The notes beneath the pieces were generated by a model. It saw only the letters and a list, made by a program, of their open reading frames with translations. It did not search any database and was not told the DNA's origin. The position numbers and the translations under genes were made by a program. This document shows, piece after piece, positions 1 to 9,610 of a stretch of 64,000 nucleotides of DNA. The DNA is from an uncultured Bacilli bacterium (GTDB lineage Bacteria; Bacillota_I; Bacilli_A; RF39; UBA660), in contig CAKPKL010000006.1 of NCBI GenBank assembly GCA_934167485.1, positions 54,632-118,631 of the forward strand. The letters are read 5' to 3'. Position 1 is the first letter of the stretch; the number at the start of each line of letters is the position of its first letter.

Positions 1-134
1 TGAGGTATAGCTTTTTCATTAAATATTTTTAATATATAAATAATAGCTATAATAAGTAAAACTAAAATTATTATTATTTTATTTATTATATTATTTTTTT
101 TTACTTTTCTTTTTTTTAAATGCATTCTATTCAT
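1..134 (-). CDS. 5' end of a small membrane protein, possibly sporulation protein YunB
   Basis: The gene runs off the left edge, leaving only the first 44 codons. They encode a short Met-Asn-Arg start, a lysine-rich stretch, one strong hydrophobic segment at about residues 16-36, and then a FNEKAIP motif. YunB proteins begin with a basic tail, one membrane helix and a similar segment ending in a conserved proline, so YunB is a plausible guess in this spore-gene background. It could equally be another single-pass protein. It is divergent from the CBS-domain gene. No ribosome site was checked closely, and a second in-frame ATG lies at 125. Confidence 0.4.
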   Translation of the reverse strand, partial: MNRMHLKKRKVKKNNIINKIIIILVLLIIAIIYILKIFNEKAIP

Positions 135-189
135 ACTAAAATATATGAATAATATATTAAATTTAGGAAAAAATATATGTGGTGATGAT

Positions 190-639
190 ATGATAAAAGA
201 TATAATGAGTTATAAAATTATAAGTGGTAATACAGACGATTCATTTAAGGATATAGCAAGCCTTATGAAAAAAAATAATATAGGTTTTATACCAATAAAA
301 AAGAATAATGATTTTGTGGGTGTTATTACAGATAGAGATATATGTCTAGCTATTTCTAATTTAAATAATATAAATGATAGTATTAAATCTTATATAACAA
401 ATAATATAGTATATACAGATATAAATGATAGTATAAAAAGCGCTTTAGATACTATGTCAAAATATAAAGTTAAAAGATTACTAGTAAAAGATAATAATGA
501 AATTGTTGGTGTGTTATCACTATCTGATATATTAAACTACACAAGTTATCCTAGTATAATTAATACATATAAAACTATATTTTATATACATGATAATACA
601 GATAGAATACATACTGAAATTGATGAATTTTATTTATAA
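190..639 (+). CDS. CBS-domain pair protein
   Basis: This is a small cytoplasmic protein of 149 residues made almost wholly of two CBS motifs, at about residues 5-60 and 70-125. Both have the usual GVITDRDI and GVLSLSDI endings. CBS pairs bind adenosyl nucleotides and act as regulatory modules; the partner here is unknown. I start it at 190 because GGTGATG sits just upstream, the commonest ribosome site in this window. An upstream in-frame ATG at 145 lacks one. The last 20 or so residues are polar and unlike a CBS fold. It is a single gene ending in a terminator. Confidence 0.85.
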   Translation: MIKDIMSYKIISGNTDDSFKDIASLMKKNNIGFIPIKKNNDFVGVITDRDICLAISNLNNINDSIKSYITNNIVYTDINDSIKSALDTMSKYKVKRLLVKDNNEIVGVLSLSDILNYTSYPSIINTYKTIFYIHDNTDRIHTEIDEFYL

Positions 640-671
640 AAAGGTACTATCTTAAATAAGTATCTTTTTTT
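638..671 (+). terminator. Rho-independent terminator after the CBS gene
   Basis: An 11-bp stem with one G-U pair (AAAAAGGTACT with AGTATCTTTTT) and a 10-base loop is followed by a T run. It begins at the stop codon of the CBS gene. Confidence 0.7.
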
Positions 672-675
672 AACA

Positions 676-703
676 AAAAAACTTCTTAAAACTAAGAAGT
701 TTA
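676..703 (-). terminator. Rho-independent terminator of the zinc-ribbon gene
   Basis: Read on the minus strand, AAACTTCTTA and TAAGAAGTTT form a perfect stem around a short loop and are followed by seven Ts. The stem overlaps the stop codon of the gene ending at 701. Confidence 0.75.
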
Positions 704-2374
704 ATTCATATTATTCATCTCAAGTACTCCAGTTTCACCAGTCTCTTTAATATAATAAAGTTTTAACCAGCTTCCCATTGAACCAAAGTCTTTAGATTTA
801 TCTTGAATTGTTAAATAAATACCATATTTACCATCTACAGTATTCCATCCAGAATTCATATAATGAAATGTGTATTTGTTATTATCCCATTCCTCATCAA
901 AAGTAGCAAGTATTTTATCATTAAAATCAACTATACTTAAATGTTTTTTATTCAATACAACAACAAAATCATCATAAAGATACATTACACTATCATAGTT
1001 AGAACTTTTTAATTTTAAATTTAAATTATTATCGTATACACTAAATCTTTTACCGCTACTTACAATAATGCTATTTTTAGATATTTTATAATTTTTAATA
1101 TCTTCATCTTTAAATAATTCTTTTCCATTATTATTATATAATTTTATATTACCAGTTTCTTTATTAATTGTAGATATATATAAATTTTTACCTTCACTAT
1201 CTTCTATTATAGAAGATAATGTATCATTTATAGTATAACTAACATTACCTGTTTTTAAATTAACAAAATTATATTTATCATTATCAACAAATACAGCATA
1301 TCCATATTTATAAATAAGTGATATATCCATAAATGATTGACTACTTAATAAATATCCTTTATTACTTTTTAAAGTTTTATTTGTAAGTAAAGAATAAATA
1401 TAAGTATTACCATCTTTTTTATATACTATACCATATAATTTTTTTATGTAATTTAATGTATATGAGTATGGATTATCAATGTTTTCTACCTCAAATGGAC
1501 CAAATTCTAAAGAATTATTTACATAATTATATAAATAATATTCTTGGTTTTCTTTTATTATTGCATAATTATCAAAAGCTGTTACATACTGACAATCTTC
1601 ACTTATACAAGTAACACTTCCCACTTGTTCTCCATCAGTTGTAGAGTATTCATAATAACCATAAGAATTCAATACATTTTTTAAAATATTAATTGTTTTA
1701 CCTATCTTTTCTTCTTCTTGTTTTTTTCCATAAGTAAATTTAATTGTTTTGTTATTTATTTTACAATTATTTAAATATATTGAACCATCTTTATAAATAT
1801 CGTGAGTATTACAAATAACTTCATATTTTTTAAATTTTATTAAATCTATTATTTGTTGCCAAGTCGGTGTTTCATCATGTTCTTTTATATAATCATTTAC
1901 TATTTTTTTAGTATAATCTCCATAATCATTTAATACTTTTTTATAATCTATTACTTCTTCTTGTTCCTTATTATTACCATTTAATAGTAAACAAGTAATA
2001 ATTATTCCTATAATTAAAACTCCAACTATTATAGAAATAATTATAATTAATTTTTTATTCTTCTTTTTGCTATGTTTGTCTTCTAAAGTTGGTTCCTCTT
2101 TTGGAACTTCTACAGTCTTTTCCTCTGATATTTCTTGTTTTACATCCTCTTCTGGAGTAATTATCTCTTCATTTTCTAATTCTTGTTCTACTAAATTAGT
2201 TAAATCAGTTAGTTCCTTTGTTTGTTCTAATTCATTTAATTTTTTATTTTCATTTATTAATTCTTCCAATTCTTCAACTTTACTTTTAGAAGATTCTTTT
2301 TTTAATTCCTTTTTACATGACTCGCAAAATATTTCATTCTCATCTATATTAACACCACATCTTTTACACTTCAT
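701..2374 (-). CDS. Zinc-ribbon, single-pass membrane protein of unknown function
   Basis: The 557-residue protein starts with a zinc ribbon (CKRCG...CESC, residues 3-19), followed by a Glu/Lys-rich, probably coiled stretch to about 100. One membrane helix lies near residues 109-131. The rest, about 420 residues, should be extracellular and has repeated short beta-type segments with Tyr and Asn, suggestive of a propeller or similar fold. I do not recognise the ectodomain. The start overlaps the end of the RDD gene by 11 bases, so the two are probably translationally coupled and may work together at the membrane. Confidence 0.8.
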   Translation of the reverse strand: MKCKRCGVNIDENEIFCESCKKELKKESSKSKVEELEELINENKKLNELEQTKELTDLTNLVEQELENEEIITPEEDVKQEISEEKTVEVPKEEPTLEDKHSKKKNKKLIIIISIIVGVLIIGIIITCLLLNGNNKEQEEVIDYKKVLNDYGDYTKKIVNDYIKEHDETPTWQQIIDLIKFKKYEVICNTHDIYKDGSIYLNNCKINNKTIKFTYGKKQEEEKIGKTINILKNVLNSYGYYEYSTTDGEQVGSVTCISEDCQYVTAFDNYAIIKENQEYYLYNYVNNSLEFGPFEVENIDNPYSYTLNYIKKLYGIVYKKDGNTYIYSLLTNKTLKSNKGYLLSSQSFMDISLIYKYGYAVFVDNDKYNFVNLKTGNVSYTINDTLSSIIEDSEGKNLYISTINKETGNIKLYNNNGKELFKDEDIKNYKISKNSIIVSSGKRFSVYDNNLNLKLKSSNYDSVMYLYDDFVVVLNKKHLSIVDFNDKILATFDEEWDNNKYTFHYMNSGWNTVDGKYGIYLTIQDKSKDFGSMGSWLKLYYIKETGETGVLEMNNMN

Positions 2375-3116
2375 GATCCTTCTCCCCTTTTATTTCAACA
2401 ACTCTAGTTTGAGCAGCATAATCGTGTAAACCTCTATTATCTTTAGTAAATGCCATCATAAATATTATGGAAACCTCTATCGCATATGTTATAACATACA
2501 TTATATTGGAATATATTATAAAATTATTTTTAGAAAGTATTAACATAAATATTATATTTAAAATATTTACAAATACTTCATTTACAATTAAACTTCTAAC
2601 AAAATAATTTAATATATTTAATTTTTTATTACCATTTGGTACTACTTTTAATTTCATTATTTTTTTACCTAGTGTATTACCAACATAAAATTGAATAACA
2701 ACAAAATATAAAAGAAAACTCATAATTCTTATAATTCCAGGTATTATAGAATATTTTGATAACTTATAACTATAATCTTCTTGAGTATCTTTAAAATCAT
2801 CATTAATTTTTCCAATGAATTCTTCATAGTTATCTTTATCTATTTCTTTAATATCACTAAAATATTTCTTATAACTTGGATAAGTATTAACCAATTCTTT
2901 TATTTCTTTTTCATTTAATGTTTCATCTTTATATTTTTTTTCTATGTCACTTATAAAATCCTCATAAGCAGTGTATTTTTCTTCATACTCTTTATAAGTT
3001 TTTTTGTACTTATTATAATCCTTATTTATGTAAGAATTATTTGATATTAATGTAGATATAGAAATAACTAAAACTATGTCTATTAAATATGCGATTATTC
3101 TTTTAAATATTTTCAT
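2364..3116 (-). CDS. RDD family membrane protein
   Basis: This is a 250-residue RDD-type membrane protein. Membrane segments lie near residues 7-28, 130-150, 175-200 and 210-230. The family hallmarks are an Arg and an Asp in the first helix (KRIIAYLIDIVLV), the GNTLGKKIMKLKV motif, and a C-terminal RGLHDYAAQTRVV motif. A Lys/Asp/Glu-rich loop of roughly 90 residues follows the first helix and is longer than usual. I use the ATG at 3116 because AGGAGA precedes it; the frame opens 18 bases earlier. RDD proteins are often linked to transport or ion exchange, but the role here is unknown. Confidence 0.82.
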   Translation of the reverse strand: MKIFKRIIAYLIDIVLVISISTLISNNSYINKDYNKYKKTYKEYEEKYTAYEDFISDIEKKYKDETLNEKEIKELVNTYPSYKKYFSDIKEIDKDNYEEFIGKINDDFKDTQEDYSYKLSKYSIIPGIIRIMSFLLYFVVIQFYVGNTLGKKIMKLKVVPNGNKKLNILNYFVRSLIVNEVFVNILNIIFMLILSKNNFIIYSNIMYVITYAIEVSIIFMMAFTKDNRGLHDYAAQTRVVEIKGEKDHEV

Positions 3117-3172
3117 AAAATCTCTCCTATTCAATTTAATTATAACATATTAATTTAGAAAATAGAATAGTA

Positions 3173-4264
3173 TTAATTTTCATATCTTGATATATTTAAT
3201 ATTATACCTATACTTGTCATTGTTATAAGCAAACTAGACCCACCGTAACTTAAAAACGGAAGTGTTACTCCTGTAACAGGAATAAGACCTACTACTACAC
3301 TTAAATTAAGTATTGCTTGAAATATTAATCCAAACGTTATTCCAAAAGATAAATACTTTCCAAATAAGTCATTACACTTCATACTTATCTTTAAACAGTT
3401 GTAAAAAATTAATATAAATAATAAAGATATTATAACTATACCTAAAAAACCAAATTCTTCTGAAATTATTGAAAATATAAAATCTGTTTGTGGTTCTGGT
3501 AAATAAAAATGTTTTTGTATTGAATTTCCAAATCCAAGACCAAACAATCCACCTGGACCTATACTATATAGCGATTGAATTATTTGAAAACCACTACCCA
3601 AAGGATCACTCCAAGGATCTAAAAATGATAATATTCTTTTTAATCTATAGGGTGCCACTACTATAAGTCCTACGACACCAATAAGTCCAACCATTCCAAA
3701 TTTAAGAAATATTTTAATATCAAGTCCTGCTACAAATAAAATTCCAATAATTGTCATAACAAGAATTGTTCCTGTACCAAAGTCTGGTTGTAACATAATA
3801 ATTCCAAAAATTAAGAGTGTTATCAAAAGGATTGGTAAAACCCCTTTCTTAAAATGTTTCATACTATTTGGATTATTAGAAAGATATTTGCTAGTGAAAA
3901 TAATTAATCCAAGTTTAGCAAATTCACTAGGTTGTATACCAAAAGATCCTATACCAAACCAACTACGTGAACCATTTCTAACAGTACCAACTCCAGGTAT
4001 TAAAACGAGTATTAGTAAAGAGATACAAATAATTAATATCTTATTTGAATATTTAAAATATTTCTTATAATCAATTCTACTTATAAAAATCATTAAAAAT
4101 ATACCTATAAAGAAAAATAATAATTGATTTTTTAGATATTTATATGGATCATTATATTTATATTCAGCCCATATATATGATGATGAATATATCATTATAA
4201 CGCCAAATAAAGATATTACTATTACACTTATAAATAAAGTTAATTCTATTTTTTTATTTTTCAT
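3173..4264 (-). CDS. SEDS-family glycan polymerase (FtsW/SpoVE/RodA type)
   Basis: This is a multi-pass membrane enzyme that polymerises lipid II into glycan strands during division, elongation or cortex synthesis. The 363 residues and roughly ten helices are normal for the family. Diagnostic motifs are GSRSWFGIG followed by QPSEFAKLGLI, the DPWSDPLGSGFQIIQSL segment, GLGFGNSIQKHFYLPE, TDFIF with the conserved Asp, and PFLSYGGSSL near the end. The sequence resembles FtsW and SpoVE more than RodA. Without a neighbouring mur or spo gene I cannot choose between division and spore-cortex roles. Confidence 0.88.
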   Translation of the reverse strand: MKNKKIELTLFISVIVISLFGVIMIYSSSYIWAEYKYNDPYKYLKNQLLFFFIGIFLMIFISRIDYKKYFKYSNKILIICISLLILVLIPGVGTVRNGSRSWFGIGSFGIQPSEFAKLGLIIFTSKYLSNNPNSMKHFKKGVLPILLITLLIFGIIMLQPDFGTGTILVMTIIGILFVAGLDIKIFLKFGMVGLIGVVGLIVVAPYRLKRILSFLDPWSDPLGSGFQIIQSLYSIGPGGLFGLGFGNSIQKHFYLPEPQTDFIFSIISEEFGFLGIVIISLLFILIFYNCLKISMKCNDLFGKYLSFGITFGLIFQAILNLSVVVGLIPVTGVTLPFLSYGGSSLLITMTSIGIILNISRYEN

Positions 4265-4308
4265 TATAGTATCACCTATATAATTTTATTGTAAATTTTA
4301 TAAAATAT

Positions 4309-4335
4309 TAAAAAAGACTGAAATATCAGTCTTCA
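4309..4335 (-). terminator. Terminator of the DUF285 pilin-like gene
   Basis: AAGACTGA and TCAGTCTT form a stem around a short loop on the minus strand, followed by a T run. It overlaps the stop codon at 4333. Confidence 0.7.
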
Positions 4336-6009
4336 TCCTATTGTTACTGTTACATCTGTAATACTTGCGTCTAGAAGTCGTGCTTCTATAAATGTTTTTG
4401 CTGTTTCATCTTTTACTATAATACTTGTTACTCCACTTAAATTAAACATATATTCGAAAATTGTTACTTTAGTAAAATCTGCTTTATTTATATTTATTGT
4501 ATTTAGATTTTCTGTATTATCAAACATATAGCTTATATCTGTTACTTTTGATGTATCGAAATTACTTAAATTCAAACTTTGAATATTTGAACATTCACTA
4601 AACATAGCTTTCATATTTGTTACATTACTTGTATTAAAATTATTTAAATTTAAAGTTTGCAAATTTGAACATTTATTAAACATTAAGCTCATATCTATTA
4701 CTTTTGATGTTTTAAAATTACTTAAATCTAGGGTTTGTAAATTTTCACAATGTTGAAACATTGCATACATATTTATTACATTTGAAGTATCAAAATTATT
4801 TAAATTTATACTCTCAAGCTTTGTACAATTATTAAACATAAAACGCATATCTTCTACTTTTGATGTGTTAAAGTTACTTAAATCTAAAGTTTGTAAATTT
4901 TCACAATGTTGAAACATTGCATACATATTAGTCACATTTGCTGTATCAAAACTATTTAATTCTAAATTTTTTAATTTTTTACATTCACTAAACATATATT
5001 GCATAGTTGTTACACTTATCGTATTAAAATTATTTATATTTAAAAATTCTAGATTGTAACATTTATTAAACATAAAACGCATATCTTCTACCTTAACTGT
5101 ATTAAATTTGCTTAAATCTAATGTTTCTAGTTTTTCACAAGATTGAAACATTACTCTCATTGTTGTAACTTTAGATGTATCAAAACTGCTTAAATTTAAA
5201 TTTTGTAAACTTAAACAATTATTAAACATAGCCTCCATTGTAGTCACATTTGTTGTATTAAAGCCACTTAAATCTAAATTTAGTAATTTTTCACATCTTT
5301 GAAACATTCCTGCTAGATTTGTTACATTACTGGTATCCATATTACTTAAATCCATGCTTATTACATTTTTATAATAATTAAATAATTTAGTAGAGTTTGG
5401 ATTGGCTTTTACTCCTCCATCTTGTCCTATATATAATTCATATAATCCGTTACTATCTTCATCTTTATACCATGCCATTATACTTCCATTTTGATTCTCT
5501 GATACATCAAAACTTCCTATTACATCACTAGGCACTTCATTTGTTGATACTGTTATTATTTTTTCTACTTGTGATTTTGTTATTTCACTATTAAATACTT
5601 TTTGAGTCTCCCCATTTGTTGTATCTACTACCATTAAATAATCTATTGGTACTATACAGTTCTCATCTTTACTTTGTGTTATTTTATTTGAATCATATGC
5701 CTTCACATAACACTTATTATTATATTTTAATGCAAGCGCTACTTCTCCATTTTTATTTACATATATTGCTCCATTATCTGGCTTTGTTCCTTTTATTTTA
5801 TCTATTACTTTATCATATAAATTACCTGTTGCTTCATTTGTTGTTGCATACATCTCTGCCATATCTACTAGACTATTTATACTTTGAATATTTGCTGATT
5901 CTTTACTATCTTCTATTATATCTAACACTATTGGTGTTGCGATTAATGCAATTATAGCTAGTATTACTATGACTGCCAAAAGTTCTATTAATGTAAATCC
6001 TTTTTTCAT
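4333..6009 (-). CDS. Pilin-like surface protein with twelve DUF285 (BspA-type) repeats
   Basis: The protein is 558 residues. Residues 1-36 are a textbook type III prepilin leader and helix (KKGFTLIELLAVIVILAII), cleaved between Gly4 and Phe5 if a PilD-type peptidase exists. A globular domain follows to about 215. From about 216 to 528 there are twelve 26-residue units of the type LDLSGFNTTNVTTMEAMF, the DUF285/BspA leucine-rich family known from Mycoplasma and gut-bacterial surface proteins. The last unit is degenerate, and a conserved tail ends in VTVTIG. A paralogue at 43935-45221 has the same N- and C-terminal parts but fewer repeats. No pilus assembly genes are in the window. Confidence 0.88.
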   Translation of the reverse strand: MKKGFTLIELLAVIVILAIIALIATPIVLDIIEDSKESANIQSINSLVDMAEMYATTNEATGNLYDKVIDKIKGTKPDNGAIYVNKNGEVALALKYNNKCYVKAYDSNKITQSKDENCIVPIDYLMVVDTTNGETQKVFNSEITKSQVEKIITVSTNEVPSDVIGSFDVSENQNGSIMAWYKDEDSNGLYELYIGQDGGVKANPNSTKLFNYYKNVISMDLSNMDTSNVTNLAGMFQRCEKLLNLDLSGFNTTNVTTMEAMFNNCLSLQNLNLSSFDTSKVTTMRVMFQSCEKLETLDLSKFNTVKVEDMRFMFNKCYNLEFLNINNFNTISVTTMQYMFSECKKLKNLELNSFDTANVTNMYAMFQHCENLQTLDLSNFNTSKVEDMRFMFNNCTKLESINLNNFDTSNVINMYAMFQHCENLQTLDLSNFKTSKVIDMSLMFNKCSNLQTLNLNNFNTSNVTNMKAMFSECSNIQSLNLSNFDTSKVTDISYMFDNTENLNTININKADFTKVTIFEYMFNLSGVTSIIVKDETAKTFIEARLLDASITDVTVTIG

Positions 6010-6041
6010 TTGATTCCCACTTTCTTACTTTAACTATTACA

Positions 6042-6075
6042 ATTATACTAAAAAAAGATTGATTAATCAATCTAT
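6042..6075 (-). promoter_or_regulatory. Composite terminator-promoter element, copy 1
   Basis: The palindrome GATTGATTAATCAATC plus a T run forms the terminator of trmK. The TTGATT inside its distal arm (6065-6070) is spaced exactly 17 bases from TATAAT (6042-6047), giving a sigma-A promoter for the pilin-like gene starting at 6009. The same arrangement recurs near 43901, 45254 and 46921. The terminator is clear; promoter use is inferred from geometry. Confidence 0.7.
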
Positions 6076-6079
6076 TATT

Positions 6080-6730
6080 TTAGAAATCTATTTTTATATC
6101 TAACAATTTCAATCTTAATATTAATAATATATATTTAAATTTTATATTTAATTTTTTTATGGATATTTGTTTAATTATTTTTTTATATTTATTGATAATA
6201 TATTTTTTATATTGAATATTATATTTTAATATAGGACCAAAAATATAATCATTTTCATTATATTTCTTATATCCTTTTTTAAATTTTATTATTATATAAG
6301 GTTTACCTTTATCAATTATAAATATTTCACTATCTATAAAATAACCTAAACTAACTACCTCTCTTCTTAATATATCAATATCATTGTTTGAAGATATAAT
6401 AAGTGTATTACTTAGTTTATTAGTTTTTAAAATATCTAATATTGTATGTGTTCCCATACCACATATTACTATATTATCTTTTTTGTTAACTTTAATATCA
6501 GTAAGTCCATCTGTAAGTTTTACTTCTATTTTATCAGTCAAATTATGCTTTTCAATATTTTTTATTGCACTATTTAATGCATTTTCATTTATATCTGTAG
6601 CAATACATTTATTTTCATTATTTAAAGTTAAATATATATCCAAATATGCATGATCACATCCAACATCTATAACTTTTCTTCCAACATCTACTAAAGTAGC
6701 TACAGCCTGTAATCTTTTTGATAAGTTCAT
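6080..6730 (-). CDS. trmK: tRNA (adenine(22)-N1)-methyltransferase
   Basis: TrmK methylates N1 of A22 in tRNAs using S-adenosylmethionine. The protein is 216 residues, near the usual length. The SAM-binding motif VIDVGCDHAYLDIYL is at residues 20-34, and CGMGTHTILDIL, typical of this family, is near 90. The C-terminal third is Lys/Ile-rich helical sequence. The start overlaps the rpoD stop as TAATG, and trmK follows rpoD in Bacillus too, so both order and sequence support the call. It is the last gene of the dnaG-rpoD-trmK operon and ends at the composite terminator. Confidence 0.92.
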   Translation of the reverse strand: MNLSKRLQAVATLVDVGRKVIDVGCDHAYLDIYLTLNNENKCIATDINENALNSAIKNIEKHNLTDKIEVKLTDGLTDIKVNKKDNIVICGMGTHTILDILKTNKLSNTLIISSNNDIDILRREVVSLGYFIDSEIFIIDKGKPYIIIKFKKGYKKYNENDYIFGPILKYNIQYKKYIINKYKKIIKQISIKKLNIKFKYILLILRLKLLDIKIDF

Positions 6731-7809
6731 TAGTCACCCATATAATCACGAAGTTTACGAGAACGAGAAGGATGTCTAAGTTTACGAAGAGCTTTTGCTT
6801 CTATTTGTCTTATTCTCTCTCTTGTTACTCCAAACATTTGACCAACTTCTTCTAGAGTTCTTGGTTTACCATCTTCTAGGCCAAATCTTAATCTAATTAC
6901 TTTTTCTTCTCTTTCTGTTAAAGTTTCTAATACTTGACTAATTTCATCTTTTAACATTTCATTAGTAGCAAACTCTTCAGGACTTAAATTTCTCTCGTCT
7001 TTAATGAAATCACCTAAATGTGAATCATCCTCTTCTCCTATTGGAGTTTCTAAGCTGACTGGATCTTGACTAATTTTATATATTTCTCTTACTTTTTCTA
7101 CAGAAGTATTCATTTTTTTAGCAAGTTCTTCCTCACTTGGTTCACGATTAAGCTCAAGTGTTAATTGTCTTTGAACACGAGCAAGTTTATTTATTGTTTC
7201 TACCATATGAACTGGTACACGAATTGTACGTGCTTGATCTGCTATTGCACGTGTTATAGCTTGTCTAATCCACCATGTAGCATATGTTGAAAATTTATAA
7301 CCTTTACTTACATCAAATTTATCTACTGCTTTCATAAGTCCAATATTTCCTTCTTGGATTAAATCAAGAAATAGCATACCACGACCAACATATCTTTTAG
7401 CTATACTAACAACTAAACGTAAATTAGCCTCAGCTAGTATATTTTTTGCTTCTTCATCACCTGCAGTAATTCTATCTGCAAGTGCACCCTCTTCATCAAG
7501 AGTTAATAATTTTATTTGTCCAATTTCTTTTAAATACATTCTAACTGGATCATTTATAGTTAAGTCTTTAGTAAGCGAATTATCATCCAAAAGTAATTTA
7601 TCAGCACTTTCTTCCTCTTCTTCACTTTCACTTACAACAGCTATATTATTTTCATTAAATACATTATATAATTCATCCAAGCTATCAGCGTCAAGATCAA
7701 GACCTTTTAGAGAGGTTGCTAACTCCTCATAAGTTATAATTCCTTTTTCTTTACCTTTTTTTACTAATTCTTGTTTTCTTTGTTCAAATGTTTTTATTTC
7801 ATCTATCAT
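6730..7809 (-). CDS. rpoD: Primary sigma factor RpoD (SigA)
   Basis: This is the housekeeping sigma-70 subunit of RNA polymerase, 359 residues as in Bacillus. A region 1.1-like N-terminus (1-60) leads into an acidic linker. Region 1.2 starts at [12 protein letters not shown], region 2 spans [20 protein letters not shown] through the [14 protein letters not shown] helix that reads the -10 box, and region 4 ends with [20 protein letters not shown], the helix that reads the -35 box. Its start lies inside the end of dnaG (11-base overlap). The TTGNNN/TATAAT promoters found across this window fit this factor. Confidence 0.97.
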   Translation of the reverse strand: MIDEIKTFEQRKQELVKKGKEKGIITYEELATSLKGLDLDADSLDELYNVFNENNIAVVSESEEEEESADKLLLDDNSLTKDLTINDPVRMYLKEIGQIKLLTLDEEGALADRITAGDEEAKNILAEANLRLVVSIAKRYVGRGMLFLDLIQEGNIGLMKAVDKFDVSKGYKFSTYATWWIRQAITRAIADQARTIRVPVHMVETINKLARVQRQLTLELNREPSEEELAKKMNTSVEKVREIYKISQDPVSLETPIGEEDDSHLGDFIKDERNLSPEEFATNEMLKDEISQVLETLTEREEKVIRLRFGLEDGKPRTLEEVGQMFGVTRERIRQIEAKALRKLRHPSRSRKLRDYMGD

Positions 7810-9538
7810 ACTCTTCTTCTCTCCTTCTTTTATACTCTATTTTTTTATTAGCAAGTTCAATTCTTTTTTCTAAATTAACCTCTTTAGCTATTTTATTTTT
7901 ATATATATTACTTATCTGTTTTTCATTATATTCTCTAATATTATTTAAATAGTCATCTATCGCATCATAATTAACTTCATCACTTAAATCTAAATTAGTT
8001 ATATCCCCTATTGCTTTTATAGAATCTATATCATCACCAAGAAAAGTTATAAAATCTGCTACATTTATATATCCATTTTCTTTATAAAAGTAATCTATTT
8101 GAAAAGCTAATTGCCTATAAAGTTCTGTAGGCATATGTGTTATCTTTTTTTCATACATTTTTATTACTTCTTTATCAATTAACATATAATATAACAAATA
8201 CATTTCTGATTTAACATACTTGTCCATTTTTATTTTAGTATTTCTTTTTACTTCTATTTTTATAGGTTCTTTTTCTTTCAATTTACTTTTTAATAAATTA
8301 ATATCTAATTTAGTTTCCTCACTTAATTTATTTATACTAATTTCTCTTAATATATCGTCATCTATATTATTTATTTCTTCTATCATTTTATTTACATAAT
8401 TAGATAGTTCTAAGGAATTATTTAAGTTATATTCTTTTTTTAATAATGTTTCTTTAAATTCCATCAAATCCATAGGATTATTTATTTTATTTAAAAAAGC
8501 TTCTTTTCCATTTTTTAAAATATATTCATCAGGATCACTATTATTTTCTAATCTCATTATTTTAGGTATTATACCTAACTTACCTAGTTCTTCTATCGCA
8601 CTTTTAGTACCTTTAAGTCCTGCATCATCACCATCAAAACAAAGTATTACATCACTAGATAATTTTCTAATAAGCATAGCTTGTTCACTACCAAATGCAG
8701 TACCTAGTGCAGCAACACAATTTTTAACACCTATAGTATAAGCTCTTATTACATCCATAGGTCCTTCCATAATTATTATAGATTTTTTCTTTCTACACTC
8801 TTCTTTAGCTCTATGATAGTTATATAAAAGTTCTCTTTTCTTAAATATATCTGTTTCTTTAGAATTTATATATTTATTTTCTTTTTCACCATTATAAACT
8901 CTTCCATTATAACCAATAACTTTACCGTTTAAATCATATAAAGGAAACATAATTCTATTTCGATATACATCATTTAATACATAATTATTTTCATTTACTA
9001 AACCACTTTTAATTAAAATATCATCACTATATTTTTTGGACTTTAATAATTTAGTTAATACATCTTTTTCATTTAAAGAAAGTCCTATACCGAATTCTTT
9101 TATAGTAACATCATCAAGTGATCTATTATGTAAATATTCTTTTGCTTTTTTACCTAATTCTGTATTTATATTGTTTTGATAAAATTTAAAACTTAATTCA
9201 TAAATATCATATAAGTCTTGATGTTTATTTTTAGTAGTTATTTTACCTATATCTAATGATATACCAACCATATCAGCACATTTCTTTACTGCCTCTATAA
9301 AGCTGATATTTTCATAATCTTGAATGAATTTAAATACATTACCAGTCGCGCCACATGAAAAACAAGTATAAATTTGTCTTTCTTTTGAAACACTCATACT
9401 TGGTGAATGATCATCATGAAATGGACAAACACCAAAATAATTTTTACCTTTAGAAGTTAAAGGTAAGTAATTAGATATAACATCTACTATATCTATATTT
9501 TCTCTTATTTCATTTATAGTATTATTATCTATTCTCAT
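7799..9538 (-). CDS. dnaG: DNA primase
   Basis: DnaG makes RNA primers at the replication fork. The protein is 579 residues. The N-terminal zinc-binding domain has [10 protein letters not shown] and [10 protein letters not shown] (about residues 38-65). The catalytic core follows, and the Toprim domain carries [11 protein letters not shown] and [11 protein letters not shown], the acidic metal-binding residues. The C-terminal part, which contacts the helicase, is poorly conserved. I start at the ATG at 9538 with GGAAGTGA upstream; the frame extends 39 bases further without a better site. It is the first gene of dnaG-rpoD-trmK; rpsU, often present in this operon, is absent. Confidence 0.95.
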   Translation of the reverse strand: MRIDNNTINEIRENIDIVDVISNYLPLTSKGKNYFGVCPFHDDHSPSMSVSKERQIYTCFSCGATGNVFKFIQDYENISFIEAVKKCADMVGISLDIGKITTKNKHQDLYDIYELSFKFYQNNINTELGKKAKEYLHNRSLDDVTIKEFGIGLSLNEKDVLTKLLKSKKYSDDILIKSGLVNENNYVLNDVYRNRIMFPLYDLNGKVIGYNGRVYNGEKENKYINSKETDIFKKRELLYNYHRAKEECRKKKSIIIMEGPMDVIRAYTIGVKNCVAALGTAFGSEQAMLIRKLSSDVILCFDGDDAGLKGTKSAIEELGKLGIIPKIMRLENNSDPDEYILKNGKEAFLNKINNPMDLMEFKETLLKKEYNLNNSLELSNYVNKMIEEINNIDDDILREISINKLSEETKLDINLLKSKLKEKEPIKIEVKRNTKIKMDKYVKSEMYLLYYMLIDKEVIKMYEKKITHMPTELYRQLAFQIDYFYKENGYINVADFITFLGDDIDSIKAIGDITNLDLSDEVNYDAIDDYLNNIREYNEKQISNIYKNKIAKEVNLEKRIELANKKIEYKRRREEEYDR

Positions 9539-9610
9539 AAAATCACTTCCAAGGTACCTATAATTAATAAACGACAAAAAATTAAAATTTCCTTTTTTTT
9601 ATAACAAATT

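Noticed and set aside
2067..2429. Plus-strand Ser/Phe-rich frame of 120 codons
   Set aside because: It lies opposite the coiled, Glu/Lys-rich part of the zinc-ribbon protein and the start of that gene, so it is a shadow.
4400..5350. Regular 78-base repeats that could be read as a CRISPR-like array
   Set aside because: The units encode the 26-residue DUF285 repeats in frame, are contiguous without spacers, and vary at synonymous sites.
5616..5957. Plus-strand frames opposite the pilin-like genes (also 44828-45169 and 46122-46763), rich in Leu, Tyr and His
   Set aside because: They are shadows of the pilin-like genes on the other strand; the Leu/Tyr composition mirrors reverse-strand AT-rich codons, and no ribosome site or family is seen.
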